Both the position numbers and the translations under genes were made by a program. A stretch of DNA of 64,000 bases from positions 224,463 through 288,462 of the forward strand of contig JACJWG010000004.1 in the NCBI GenBank assembly GCA_020637235.1, in the 5' to 3' direction. Shown one piece after another: positions 51,190 to 60,026 of the stretch. This stretch comes from Acidimicrobiaceae bacterium. GTDB lineage: Bacteria > Actinomycetota > Acidimicrobiia > Acidimicrobiales > Ilumatobacteraceae. A model generated the notes under the pieces. That model saw nothing but the letters and a program-made list of their open reading frames with translations, did no database searches and had not been told where the DNA came from. How positions within the stretch are numbered: position 1 is the stretch's first letter; every line of letters begins with the position of its first letter.

Positions 51190-51215
51190 GGAGCCCCGCC
51201 GTGAGGCGGGGCTCC
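51190..51215 (+). terminator. Perfect hairpin terminator after sucD
   Basis: GGAGCCCCGCC (51190-51200) pairs perfectly with GGCGGGGCTCC (51205-51215) around GTGA, 46 bp after the sucD stop. An A-rich run (GAAAACG) precedes it. It could also end the convergent membrane-protein transcript. Confidence 0.8.
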
Positions 51216-51237
51216 GTCGCGTGCGGTATCGGTTCGC

Positions 51238-51843
51238 TCAGCCGGCCGGCGGCGGCGGCGGGGGCGGCGTCCCCGGGCCGGGAGGCGGCGGCGGGGGCGG
51301 CGTGGCGCCGTACCCGGGCGGTGGCGGCGGCACGGCTCCCGGTGCACCGCCACCGGTGTTGAACTGACCCTTGATCTTGTTCACGTCGGTGAGGTCGTTC
51401 AGATCGCCACCCGACTCCTTGAACCCGAGGAAGGCACCGGCGAACACGACGAGTCCGGAGATCACCGACAAGAACATGCCGAACGCACGACCGACGTCGA
51501 TCCCACTGTCGCCGAGGTCGAAGCCGCCGTCGTCGATCGGGTTGAAGATCAGCCGGATCAGCAGCAGCAGGGCAGCCAACCCGCTCGCGCCGAGCATGAT
51601 CAGCGGCCACGGCAGCTGTCCCGGCTTCAACGTGCCCTGCAACAGCAGGAACGAGATCACGCCCACGGCGATGATGAGCAACCACGGGATCGTGCCCGTG
51701 AAGAAGAAGCTGAAGACGTTCTCGCCGGAATCGCTGAACCCGAAGGCCGACACCTTGATCCAGGGGAAGAACCCGAAGATCAAGAACCCGAGCGCACCTC
51801 CGATCTTCATCCAATCGCTCGTCTTGAACTTGCTGAAGTCCAT
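51238..51843 (-). CDS. Multi-TM membrane protein with proline-rich C-terminus
   Basis: A 201-residue protein. Four TM segments (~16-32, 49-70, 75-100, 123-145) are followed by a Gly/Pro tail (PPPPPGYG, repeated Pro runs). It resembles small actinobacterial DUF4870/DUF4190-like membrane proteins with polyproline ends, but I do not recognise a function. ATG 51843 has GGGAGGGA upstream. It is divergent from purH. Confidence 0.75.
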   Translation of the reverse strand: MDFSKFKTSDWMKIGGALGFLIFGFFPWIKVSAFGFSDSGENVFSFFFTGTIPWLLIIAVGVISFLLLQGTLKPGQLPWPLIMLGASGLAALLLLIRLIFNPIDDGGFDLGDSGIDVGRAFGMFLSVISGLVVFAGAFLGFKESGGDLNDLTDVNKIKGQFNTGGGAPGAVPPPPPGYGATPPPPPPPGPGTPPPPPPPAG

Positions 51844-51938
51844 TCGTCCCTCCCGAGAACGTTCGTGCCGGATCACCCCGTCCGGCACGCGAACGTACAC
51901 CTTGTCAAAGCGGCTGCAGTGCGACCATCGACGAGCCG

Positions 51939-51944
51939 TAACGT
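51939..51944 (+). promoter_or_regulatory. -10 box of a leaderless promoter (purH)
   Basis: TAACGT with a 7-nt spacer before ATG 51952. Confidence 0.5.
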
Positions 51945-51951
51945 CGCCGCC

Positions 51952-53469
51952 ATGCCACTCGCCCTCCTCTCCGTGTACGACAAGACCGGCATCGTCGAGC
52001 TCGCCGCTGCGCTCCACGAGCTCGGATGGTCGATCGTCAGCAGCGGTGGCACCGCGACGGCGATCACCGCAGCCGGGCTGCCGGCCACCGATCTCGCCGA
52101 TCTCACCGGCGTACCGGCGATCCTCGACCACCGCGTCGTGACGCTGCACCCCAAGGTGCACGGTGGCCTGCTCGCCGATCCGACCAAGCCAGCACACCAG
52201 GCCGACATGGCCGAGTACGGCATCTCGCCGATCGACCTGCTGGTCGTGAACCTCTACCCGTTCTCGTCGAACCCGTCGATCGAGCTGATCGACATCGGTG
52301 GACCGGCGATGGTGCGTGCCGCGGCGAAGAACCACCATCACGTGGCCGTCGTCGTGAACCCGGCCGACTACCGGCCCGTCGTCGACGAGGTCCGCGACCA
52401 CGGGGCGATCACCCCGGCCACTCGTCGCCGGCTCGCCCGCGACGCATTCGCGACGATCACGGCGTACGACGCCCAGATCGCCAACTGGTTCGATGCGAGC
52501 GGCGACCACCTGGGCGACGGTGCCGGCGACCCGTTGCCGGCCGGGCTGCAGCTGTCGCTCACCCGCCGGCAGGTGTTGCGCTACGGCGAGAACCCGCACC
52601 AACAGGGCGCCCGGTACGTCGTCGACGGCGGGCGCAGCTGGTGGGACGACATGGTGCAGCACGGTGGCAAGGAACTGAGCTATCTCAACCTCTACGACAC
52701 GGAGGCCGCGTGGAAGCTGGTGCATCGCTTCGACGACCCGGCCTGCGTGATCGTGAAACACGCCAACCCGTGCGGCGTCGCCGTGGCCGCCGACGTCACC
52801 ACCGCGTACGTCCGCGCCAACGCCTGCGATCCGGTGAGCGCCTTCGGTGGCATCGTCGCCCTCAACCGCGAGGTCACCGCCGAGCTCGCCGAGGCGCTCG
52901 CCCCGGTGTTCACCGAGGTGGTCGTCGCCCCGTCGTACACGCCCGAGGCCCTCGAGGTGTTCGCCCGGAAGGGCAACCTGCGCGTGCTGTCGGGCCCGCA
53001 GCCGTACGGCGCAGCGCTCGATCTGCGCTCGATCGACGGCGGGTTGCTGGTGCAACAGGCCGCCACCGTCGACCTCGACCGCAGCCACTGGCGTGTGGTC
53101 ACCACCGCGCAGCCCACCGCGGATCAGCTCGACGACCTCGCCTTCGCGTGGACCGTGTGCGCCGCCGTGAGCAGCAACGCGATCGTGTACGCGAAGGACG
53201 GTCAGGCCTACGGGATCGGCGCCGGTCAGCAGAACCGGCTCGACAGCGCCCGCATCGCGGCCGAACGGTCGGCCGGGCGGGCGAACGGTGGTGTGTGCGC
53301 GAGCGACGCGTTCTTCCCGTTCCGCGACGGCCTCGACGCGGCCGCTGCGGCCGGCATCCGCGCCGTCATCCAGCCCGGGGGCAGTGTGCGCGACGGCGAG
53401 GTGATCGCCGCTGCCGACGAGCACGGCATCGCGATGGTGTTCACCGGCGAGCGCCACTTCCGCCACTGA
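51952..53469 (+). CDS. purH: Bifunctional AICAR formyltransferase/IMP cyclohydrolase
   Basis: A 505-residue two-domain enzyme. The IMP cyclohydrolase part (1-~190) has LLSVYDKTGIVELA, IVSSGGTATAI, HPKVHGGLLA and IDIGGPAMVRAAAKNH. The formyltransferase part (~195-505) has LRYGENPHQQG, VIVKHANPCGVAVA and SDAFFPFRDGLD. It performs the last two steps of IMP synthesis. ATG 51952 is set by a TAACGT element 7 nt upstream. metF follows after 19 nt. Confidence 0.97.
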   Translation: MPLALLSVYDKTGIVELAAALHELGWSIVSSGGTATAITAAGLPATDLADLTGVPAILDHRVVTLHPKVHGGLLADPTKPAHQADMAEYGISPIDLLVVNLYPFSSNPSIELIDIGGPAMVRAAAKNHHHVAVVVNPADYRPVVDEVRDHGAITPATRRRLARDAFATITAYDAQIANWFDASGDHLGDGAGDPLPAGLQLSLTRRQVLRYGENPHQQGARYVVDGGRSWWDDMVQHGGKELSYLNLYDTEAAWKLVHRFDDPACVIVKHANPCGVAVAADVTTAYVRANACDPVSAFGGIVALNREVTAELAEALAPVFTEVVVAPSYTPEALEVFARKGNLRVLSGPQPYGAALDLRSIDGGLLVQQAATVDLDRSHWRVVTTAQPTADQLDDLAFAWTVCAAVSSNAIVYAKDGQAYGIGAGQQNRLDSARIAAERSAGRANGGVCASDAFFPFRDGLDAAAAAGIRAVIQPGGSVRDGEVIAAADEHGIAMVFTGERHFRH

Positions 53470-53488
53470 ACTGGCACACTGTTCGTCG

Positions 53489-54355
53489 ATGGCGCGGATC
53501 TCGGACCTCCTGGCGGCGGGGACCACCTACTCCTTCGAGTTCTTCCCTCCGAAGAACGAGGCCGGGTGGCTGAGCCTCGGGCGCACCATCGCCGAGCTCG
53601 AGCACCTGTCGCCGCACTACGTGAGCGTCACCTACGGCGCCGGTGGCAGCACGCGCACCAAGACCGCCGATCTCGTGTCGTGGGTGCGTCGCCAGACGCC
53701 GATCCCGCCGATGGCGCACCTCACCTGTCAAGGGCATCGGCGCGCCGACATCCGCGACATCCTCACCGACTACCGGGCCGAGGGCGTACAGAACATCCTC
53801 GCCCTCGGTGGCGACCCGCCGACGGACGGCTCGCACGCTGCGAGCGACTATCGCTTCTCGGGCGAGCTGGTCGACGACGTCCGCGCGTTCGGCGGCTTCG
53901 CGATCGGGGTGGCCGCCCACCCGGAGGGCCATCCGCGCTCACCCGATCTCCGCACCGATCGCCACCACCTGGCGGCGAAGCTTCGCGACGCCGACTTCGC
54001 GATCACCCAGTTCTTCTTCGAGGTCGATCACTACCTGGCGATGATGGACGAACTCGCCGCACACGACGTGCACAAGCCGGTCGTGCCCGGGATCATGCCC
54101 GTCACCAACCTGGCGCAGGTGAGCCGCATGGCGCACATGTCCGGTGCCGAGGTGCCACGGTGGCTGATCGAGCGCGTCGGCAAGGCCGGCGACGATCCCG
54201 ACGAGGCCACCCGGATCGGCGTGGAGATCGCCGCCGAGCTCTGCGTCCGGCTGCTCGAAGCGGGTGCGCCCGGCCTGCACTTCTACACGCTCAACCGCAG
54301 CGGCCCCACCCGGCAACTGTGGTCGAGCCTCGGCCTCGACCGCGTCGCCGGCTGA
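53489..54355 (+). CDS. metF: Methylenetetrahydrofolate reductase
   Basis: A 288-residue MTHFR. YSFEFFPPKNEAG, VSVTYGAGGST, HLTCQGHRRADI, ILALGGDPP and FAIGVAAHPEGHP are the family motifs, and AKLRDADFAITQFFFE is the FAD-site region. It reduces 5,10-methylene-THF to 5-methyl-THF for methionine synthesis. It is 19 nt after purH, linking one-carbon and purine genes. Confidence 0.97.
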   Translation: MARISDLLAAGTTYSFEFFPPKNEAGWLSLGRTIAELEHLSPHYVSVTYGAGGSTRTKTADLVSWVRRQTPIPPMAHLTCQGHRRADIRDILTDYRAEGVQNILALGGDPPTDGSHAASDYRFSGELVDDVRAFGGFAIGVAAHPEGHPRSPDLRTDRHHLAAKLRDADFAITQFFFEVDHYLAMMDELAAHDVHKPVVPGIMPVTNLAQVSRMAHMSGAEVPRWLIERVGKAGDDPDEATRIGVEIAAELCVRLLEAGAPGLHFYTLNRSGPTRQLWSSLGLDRVAG

Positions 54356-54394
54356 CCCCCGGGCGCCGTCTCGACCCGTGTCACGGGACGGGCG

Positions 54395-54400
54395 TAGGGT
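54395..54400 (+). promoter_or_regulatory. -10 box of a leaderless promoter (aldehyde dehydrogenase)
   Basis: TAGGGT with a 6-nt spacer before ATG 54407. Confidence 0.5.
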
Positions 54401-54406
54401 GCGCCC

Positions 54407-55825
54407 ATGCGCGCATACGAGAACGTGTACATCAACGGCAAGTGGGTCCCGTCCTCCGGTGAGGGCTCGCTCGAAGTGACCAACTCGGCGACCGAGGAGG
54501 TGATCGCCTCGGTGCCCAACGGCACGGCTGCCGACGTCGACGCCGCCGTCGCAGCCGCCAAGGCGGCCTTCCCGGCGTGGAGCCAGCTGCCGCGCGAGGA
54601 GCGTGCCGCGTACCTCGCCAAGATCCATGCCGGCCTCGAGGCCCGCACCGACGAGCTGGCGCAGACCATCGCGCAAGAGGTCGGCATGCCGCTGTTCCTC
54701 GCCAACCTCGTACAGGTGGGCCTGCCGAAGGCCAACTTCCAGATCGCCGCGGGTCTCGCCACCAGCTACGAGTTCGAGAAGGAGGTCGGCAACTCGCTCG
54801 TCGTGCGTGAGCCGATCGGTGTCGTCGGCTGCATCACGCCGTGGAACTACCCGCTCCACCAGATCGCGCTGAAGGTGGCGCCTGCCCTCGCCGCCGGCAA
54901 CACCGTCGTCGTGAAGCCCAGCGAGGTCGCGCCGATCAACGCGTTCGTCCTGGCCGAGGTGATCGACGAGGCCGGTCTGCCCGCCGGCGTGTTCAACCTC
55001 GTCACGGGCGTCGGCCCGGTGGTGGGTGAGGCGATCGCCGCGCACCCCGACGTCGACATGGTGAGCTTCACCGGCTCCACCCGTGCGGGCAAGCGTGTCG
55101 CCGAGGTCGCCAGCCAGACCGTGAAGAAGGTCGCGCTCGAGCTCGGTGGCAAGAGCCCCAACGTCATCCTCGACGACGCCGACTTCACCAAGGCGGTCGC
55201 CGACGGCGTCGGCAAGTGCTTCCTCAACTCGGGCCAGACCTGCACCGCGCTCACCCGCATGATCGTGCCGCGGTCGCGCCTCGCCGAGGCCGAGCAGATC
55301 GCCGCCGCCACCGCGGCGGCGTTCACCCCGGGCAACCCGTTCGAGCAGACCAGCCGGCTCGGGCCGCTCGTGTCGGCCGCGCAGCGCGACCGGGTGAAGG
55401 GCTTCATCCAGACCGGCATCGACGAGGGCGCCACGCTGCTCGTCGGTGGCACCGAGGCACCCGAGGGGCTCGATCAGGGCTACTTCGTGCAGCCGACGGT
55501 GTTCTCGAACGTCACCCGCGACATGACGATCGCCCGCGAGGAGATCTTCGGTCCGGTGCTGTCGATCATCCCGTACGACACCGAGGACGAGGCGATCGAC
55601 ATCGCCAACGACACGATCTACGGCCTCGCCGGCGGCGTGTGGAGCGGCGATCCCGAGCGTGCCAAGCGCGTCGCCCGCCAGATCCGCGCCGGTCAGGTCG
55701 AGGTGAACGGTGGTGCGTTCAACGTGATGGCGCCGTTCGGCGGCTACAAGCAGAGCGGCCTCGGCCGTGAGGCCGGCACGATGGGCCTCGAGGAGTTCCT
55801 CGAGGTCAAGTCGCTCCAGCTCTGA
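54407..55825 (+). CDS. Aldehyde dehydrogenase (NAD+-dependent)
   Basis: A 472-residue ALDH-superfamily enzyme. Catalytic C279 lies in NSGQTCTALTR and the general base E245 in LELGGKSPN; N147 is in TPWNYPL and FTGSTRAGK is the cofactor loop. It oxidises an aldehyde to an acid with NAD(P)+; the substrate is not readable. ATG 54407 has TAGGGT 6 nt upstream. Confidence 0.94.
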   Translation: MRAYENVYINGKWVPSSGEGSLEVTNSATEEVIASVPNGTAADVDAAVAAAKAAFPAWSQLPREERAAYLAKIHAGLEARTDELAQTIAQEVGMPLFLANLVQVGLPKANFQIAAGLATSYEFEKEVGNSLVVREPIGVVGCITPWNYPLHQIALKVAPALAAGNTVVVKPSEVAPINAFVLAEVIDEAGLPAGVFNLVTGVGPVVGEAIAAHPDVDMVSFTGSTRAGKRVAEVASQTVKKVALELGGKSPNVILDDADFTKAVADGVGKCFLNSGQTCTALTRMIVPRSRLAEAEQIAAATAAAFTPGNPFEQTSRLGPLVSAAQRDRVKGFIQTGIDEGATLLVGGTEAPEGLDQGYFVQPTVFSNVTRDMTIAREEIFGPVLSIIPYDTEDEAIDIANDTIYGLAGGVWSGDPERAKRVARQIRAGQVEVNGGAFNVMAPFGGYKQSGLGREAGTMGLEEFLEVKSLQL

Positions 55826-55928
55826 TCCCGGCACCGACCCCGAGGTCGTCCGATCGATCGGCCCGGCGGCAGGCACCGTGTGTGTCTGCCGCCGGTTCGC
55901 GTACCGGAACTGGAAGAATGGCCACCCG

Positions 55929-58052
55929 ATGACCGACTGGTCTCCACCGCGCACGCCCCGAGGGCAGATCAGCCGAGTCCCGCACCTGCCGGGTCTCGAC
56001 GGCCTGCGCGCCATCGCCGTGGTCGCCGTGATGGTGTACCACGCGAACAAGAACTGGCTGCACGGCGGGTTCCTGGGCGTCGAGGTGTTCTTCGTGATCT
56101 CGGGGTATCTGATCACGTTGCTGCTGATCGCCGAGCACGAGCGCAGCGGGTTCGTCGACCTGAAGCAGTTCTGGATCCGGCGTGCACGGCGCCTGTTGCC
56201 GGCGCTGTTCGTGATGCTCGCGCTGTTGATGGTGTACCTGGCGCTGTTCAAGACCGAGGCGCGTGGCCGTGCACGCGGCGACATCCTCGCCGGCCTCGGG
56301 TACGTGTCGAACTGGTACCAGGTGTGGGTGGGCGCGGGGTACACCGCCGCCGAGGACTTCGCCCCGTTGCGGCACCTGTGGTCGCTCGCGGTGGAGGAGC
56401 AGTTCTACCTCCTGTGGCCGCTGATCATGGTGGCCATCCTGCGGCGTGGTCGGGGCCGGCTGCCGCAGATGGGACTCTGGCTGTTCGGCGTGGCGGTGGC
56501 GATCACCGCGCTGACGTCGGTGTTGTTCGTCGGCGGCGACATCGACTCGACGTGCACGCCCGACGCGCACCACGGCTACTGGATCGTCGCCGATCGTTGC
56601 ATCAGCATCAACGACACGCTGTACCTCAGCACGATCACCCGCGCCGGCGGGCTGATGCTCGGGGCTGCGTTCGCCATGGTGTGGCGACCCGTCGCGATCA
56701 TGCGCGGGCCGATGCGCGACAAGGGCCGCGAGCTCGACGTACTGGCCGTCGTCGGCCTCGTCGGCCTCGCCGCGCTCACCTGGTTCGTCCACCTCGCCGA
56801 CCCGGCGCTCAACATCCTCACCGGCAGCCGGTTCGACCCGTGGCTGTTCCGGGGTGGGTTGTTCCTCACCGGCGTGTGCACGTTGTTCGTGGTGGCCGCG
56901 GTCACCCACCAGCGGGCGATGGCGGGCGTGCTGCTCGGCACGCCCGTGCTGTCGTGGATCGGCACGCGCAGCTACGGGCTCTACCTGTACCACTGGCCGA
57001 TCTACCAGATCTTCCGCCAGGAGGCGGGCAAGACGCTGCCGCTGTGGCAGTTCGTCGTCGCGATGCTGATCACCGGTGCGCTCACCGAGGCGAGCTACCG
57101 GTACGTCGAGATGCCGATCCGCAAGGGCGCGATCGGGCGGTGGATGCAGGGCGAGCGGCGGCGCCCGTCGTCGCAGGCGCTCGCCCGCCGACGCCAGCTC
57201 ACCGGCGGCGCCGTGGCGCTCACCGTGCTCGTCGGCTGGGCCGGCGTGAGCATCGCGATGGCACCCAACCAGTGCGTCGGCACGGTGGAGTGCGCGAGCG
57301 AAGAGGGACGTGAGCTGCTCGAGAACGCATCGACCACCACCGTGGCCGACGGTGGCGCCGTGGCGTCGACCGATCCGAACGCCACGGTCGACCCGAACGC
57401 CACGGTCGATCCCAACGCCACGGTCGACCCGAACGCCACGCTCGACCCCACGCAGACCACCGTCGCCGGCGACCCGAACGCCACGCTCGACCCCACGCAG
57501 ACGGCGCCGGTCGCGACCGCTGCGCCCGAGACCACGGTGCCGGTGGCGGAACGGCCGCCGATCGCGATCGGTGAGTCGGTGATGCTCGGCGCCGTGGCGC
57601 AGCTGCAGGCCGGTGGGTTCTTCGTGAACGCCGACGTGAGCCGCCAGGGCAATGCGACCGCCGAGATCGTCGGCCAGCACGCCGCTGCCGGTGAGATCGG
57701 CAAGATCGCCGTGTTGCAGGTGGGCACCAACGGGCCGGTGTCGCAGGAGACCTACGACCGGATCATGTCGTTCCTCCCGGCCGAGACCGTGGAGCAGGTG
57801 ATCTTCCTCACGGTGTGGGCGCCGGGCCGCAACTGGATCGAGGGCAACAACGCGCTCATCTGGGGACTGCAGGGCCGGTACCCCAACGTGAAGGTGCTCG
57901 ACTGGGCCGGCCTCGTGTCGAGCGGCCAGATCCCGGGCATGGCCGGCGACGGCATCCACCTCGGCGACTCCGCCGCCAAGCAGACCTATGCCAACTACGT
58001 GTTCGACATGATCGGGCGTCGCGACCTCCAGGTGGCCGTCCCGACCGACTGA
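55929..58052 (+). CDS. OafA/YrhL-type membrane acyltransferase with SGNH domain
   Basis: A 707-residue protein. The acyltransferase-3 domain (~20-400) starts HLPGLDGLRAIAVVAVMVYH, with FLGVEVFFVISGYLIT, FWIRRARRLLPAL and HLWSLAVEEQFYLLWP, and ~10-11 TM helices. A (DPNATV)n linker follows near residues 480-520. The C-terminal SGNH esterase-like domain starts IAIGESVMLG, where GES replaces the usual GDS, and DGIHLGDSA supplies Asp-His. It should acylate a surface glycan, such as O-antigen-like or cell-wall polysaccharide. ATG 55929 gives the family start. Confidence 0.92.
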   Translation: MTDWSPPRTPRGQISRVPHLPGLDGLRAIAVVAVMVYHANKNWLHGGFLGVEVFFVISGYLITLLLIAEHERSGFVDLKQFWIRRARRLLPALFVMLALLMVYLALFKTEARGRARGDILAGLGYVSNWYQVWVGAGYTAAEDFAPLRHLWSLAVEEQFYLLWPLIMVAILRRGRGRLPQMGLWLFGVAVAITALTSVLFVGGDIDSTCTPDAHHGYWIVADRCISINDTLYLSTITRAGGLMLGAAFAMVWRPVAIMRGPMRDKGRELDVLAVVGLVGLAALTWFVHLADPALNILTGSRFDPWLFRGGLFLTGVCTLFVVAAVTHQRAMAGVLLGTPVLSWIGTRSYGLYLYHWPIYQIFRQEAGKTLPLWQFVVAMLITGALTEASYRYVEMPIRKGAIGRWMQGERRRPSSQALARRRQLTGGAVALTVLVGWAGVSIAMAPNQCVGTVECASEEGRELLENASTTTVADGGAVASTDPNATVDPNATVDPNATVDPNATLDPTQTTVAGDPNATLDPTQTAPVATAAPETTVPVAERPPIAIGESVMLGAVAQLQAGGFFVNADVSRQGNATAEIVGQHAAAGEIGKIAVLQVGTNGPVSQETYDRIMSFLPAETVEQVIFLTVWAPGRNWIEGNNALIWGLQGRYPNVKVLDWAGLVSSGQIPGMAGDGIHLGDSAAKQTYANYVFDMIGRRDLQVAVPTD
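57372..57502 (+). repeat. 18-nt tandem repeats encoding the DPNATV linker
   Basis: Four 18-nt units (57372, 57390, 57408, 57426) code Asp-Pro-Asn-Ala-Thr-Val/Leu, and a 32-nt block of the end (57426-57457) recurs at 57471-57502. Length variation would change the linker between the membrane and SGNH domains. Confidence 0.9.
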
Positions 58053-58062
58053 CCCCACTGCG

Positions 58063-58109
58063 TTCTGGTCGCGCATCTTCACGTGTGCCGTGACGATGCG
58101 CGACCAGAA
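58063..58109 (+). terminator. 47-nt palindromic hairpin after the acyltransferase
   Basis: TTCTGGTCGCGCATC (58063-58077) pairs perfectly with 58095-58109; an inner TCACG/CGTGA stem extends it with one mismatch to ~20 bp. It lies 11 bp after the stop and before mdh, and could be a terminator or a separate palindromic repeat type. Confidence 0.6.
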
Positions 58110-58158
58110 GCACGCCGGCCGGGCATGTGTGGCTTGGTGAGCGCCGCTCCCGGAGGCG

Positions 58159-58164
58159 TACGCT
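58159..58164 (+). promoter_or_regulatory. -10 box of a leaderless promoter (mdh)
   Basis: TACGCT with a 7-nt spacer before ATG 58172. The identical box TACGCT lies before the nucleoside phosphorylase at 59296. Confidence 0.5.
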
Positions 58165-58171
58165 CGCGGCC

Positions 58172-59158
58172 ATGACTTCTCCTGTGCGCGTCGCCGTCAC
58201 CGGTGCTGCTGGCCAGATCGGCTACAGCCTCCTCTTCCGTATCGCCTCGGGCTCGATGCTCGGTCCGGACACCCAGGTGATCCTGCAGCTGCTCGAGATC
58301 ACCCCGGCGCTGAAGGCGCTCGAGGGCGTGCGGATGGAGCTCGACGACTGCGCGTTCCCGCTGCTGGCCGACATCGTGTGCACGGACGACGCGAACGTCG
58401 CGTTCGGCGACGCCGACGTCGCGCTGCTGGTCGGCGCGATGCCGCGCAAGGCCGGCATGGAGCGTGCCGATCTGCTCACCGCGAACGGCGGCATCTTCAA
58501 GCCCCAGGGCGCCGCGCTGTCGGCCAGCGCCAAGAAGGACGTCAAGATCCTCGTGGTCGGCAACCCCGCCAACACCAACGCGTACATCGCCCAGCAGAAC
58601 GCCCCCGACCTCGATCCGCGCCGGTTCACCGCGATGACCCGGCTCGACCACAACCGTGCGATCAGCCAGCTGGCCGCCAAGACCGGCACCACGGTGAACG
58701 ACATCACCAACATGACGATCTGGGGCAACCACTCGGTCACCCAGTACCCCGACCTGTTCCACGCCAAGGTGAACGGTCAGAGCGCCTACGAGCTCGTGAA
58801 CGACCATGCGTGGGTCGACGGCACCTACATCCCCACGGTCGCGAAGCGCGGCGCGGCGATCATCGAGGCGCGTGGTGCGTCGTCGGCGGCGTCGGCCGCC
58901 AACGCCGCGGTCGACCACATCCGCTCGTGGTCGCTCGGTACGCCCGAGGGTGACTGGGTGAGCATGGCCGTGCCGAGCGACGGCTCGTACGGTGTGCCCG
59001 AGGGCCTCATCTCGAGCTTCCCGTGCACGTGCTCGGGCGGCGAGTACTCGATCGTGCAGGGCCTCGACATCGACGACTACAGCCGCGCCAAGATCGACGC
59101 CTCGGCCGCCGAGCTCGCGGAGGAGCGCGACGCCGTGAAGGAACTCGGCCTGGTCTGA
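58172..59158 (+). CDS. mdh: Malate dehydrogenase
   Basis: A 328-residue NAD+-dependent dehydrogenase. The cofactor loop VAVTGAAGQIGYSLLFRIA, MELDDCAFPLL, VGAMPRKAGMERADLL, GNPANTNAYIA and the active site TRLDHNRA with WGNHS are typical of MDH of this group. It interconverts malate and oxaloacetate. ATG 58172 is chosen over ATG 58127 by the family start and TACGCT spacing. Confidence 0.96.
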   Translation: MTSPVRVAVTGAAGQIGYSLLFRIASGSMLGPDTQVILQLLEITPALKALEGVRMELDDCAFPLLADIVCTDDANVAFGDADVALLVGAMPRKAGMERADLLTANGGIFKPQGAALSASAKKDVKILVVGNPANTNAYIAQQNAPDLDPRRFTAMTRLDHNRAISQLAAKTGTTVNDITNMTIWGNHSVTQYPDLFHAKVNGQSAYELVNDHAWVDGTYIPTVAKRGAAIIEARGASSAASAANAAVDHIRSWSLGTPEGDWVSMAVPSDGSYGVPEGLISSFPCTCSGGEYSIVQGLDIDDYSRAKIDASAAELAEERDAVKELGLV

Positions 59159-59179
59159 CCCCGATCCCGCGGCGTCGCC

Positions 59180-59263
59180 ACCCGAGTGTCAGCCGCCCAC
59201 CCGAGTGGTGGCGGCACCCCCGGGTGTACCGGTGTCACTCGGATGGGCCGGTGGCACTCGGGT
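59180..59263. repeat. Large imperfect inverted repeat (28-bp arms)
   Basis: The 28-nt arms 59180-59207 and 59236-59263 are reverse complements at about 24 of 28 positions, with a 28-nt GC-rich centre that itself contains an ACCCCCGGGTGT core. It ends 19 bp before the -10 box of the nucleoside phosphorylase, so it may be a terminator for mdh, an operator, or both. Confidence 0.7.
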
Positions 59264-59282
59264 CGGCGCGTGGGGTCAGCGG

Positions 59283-59288
59283 TACGCT
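59283..59288 (+). promoter_or_regulatory. -10 box of a leaderless promoter (nucleoside phosphorylase)
   Basis: TACGCT with a 7-nt spacer before ATG 59296, just downstream of the 28-bp-arm inverted repeat. Confidence 0.5.
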
Positions 59289-59295
59289 CGGCGGC

Positions 59296-60018
59296 ATGCC
59301 GATCCACGTGCGTGCCAACCCGGGCGACTTCGCGCCCGCCGTCCTCGTCCCCGGTGATCCGAAGCGGGCGAGGTACATCGCCGAGACCTTCTTCGATCCG
59401 GGTGCGACGCTCGTGAACGACGAGCGTGGCGAACTCGGGTACACCGGCACCTATCGGGGGCGGCCGCTCAGCGTGCAGAGCGTGGGGATGGGCGGCGCCA
59501 GCGCGGCGATCTACTACACCGAGCTCACCCAGCAGCTCGGTGCCACCCGGCTCGTGCGCGTCGGCACCGCCGGCGGTCTGAAGTCCGGACTGCGAATGGG
59601 CGACACCGTGGTCGCGGTGAGCGCCACGAGCGACGACCCGATGATCGACATCCTCACCGGTGGCGATCCGCACGCGCCGACGGCCGATTGGCGTCTGGTC
59701 GAGATGTCGGCCCGCCTGGCTCGTGAGCGGGGTGCCACCGTGCACGTGGGACCGATCGTCACGAGCGCCGTGTTCTACGACCCCCGGCCGGGGATCATGA
59801 AGCGCTGGAAGGATCGCGGTCACCTGGCGGTCGAGATGGAGGCGAGCATCCTCTACACGCTCGCTGCGATCCACGGTTTCGAGGCGCTCGCGATCATGAC
59901 CGTCAGCGACATGATCGGCGAGGAGGGTGACAGCGTGCGGATCAGCGACGCCGAGTTGAAAGCCGGCGTCGACCAGATGATGCAGGTCGCCTGCGACGTC
60001 GCCACCGCCGACCTCTGA
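59296..60018 (+). CDS. Purine/uridine nucleoside phosphorylase, DeoD type
   Basis: A 240-residue enzyme of the PNP/UDP family, hexameric type. VLVPGDPKRARYIAE binds phosphate, SVGMGGASAAIYYTEL is the phosphate/ribose loop, VRVGTAGGL lines the base site, and VEMEASILYTLAAIHGFEALAIMTVSD is the nucleoside-specific region. It splits nucleosides with phosphate to base and (deoxy)ribose-1-phosphate for salvage. The exact base preference cannot be fixed. Two 43-nt palindromes follow its stop. Confidence 0.92.
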   Translation: MPIHVRANPGDFAPAVLVPGDPKRARYIAETFFDPGATLVNDERGELGYTGTYRGRPLSVQSVGMGGASAAIYYTELTQQLGATRLVRVGTAGGLKSGLRMGDTVVAVSATSDDPMIDILTGGDPHAPTADWRLVEMSARLARERGATVHVGPIVTSAVFYDPRPGIMKRWKDRGHLAVEMEASILYTLAAIHGFEALAIMTVSDMIGEEGDSVRISDAELKAGVDQMMQVACDVATADL

Positions 60019-60026
60019 CAGGCCGC

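Noticed and set aside
58137..58171. Extended start for mdh at 58127
   Set aside because: The extra 15 codons (MWLGERRSRRR...) are not part of the family, and the TACGCT-N7-ATG spacing supports 58172.
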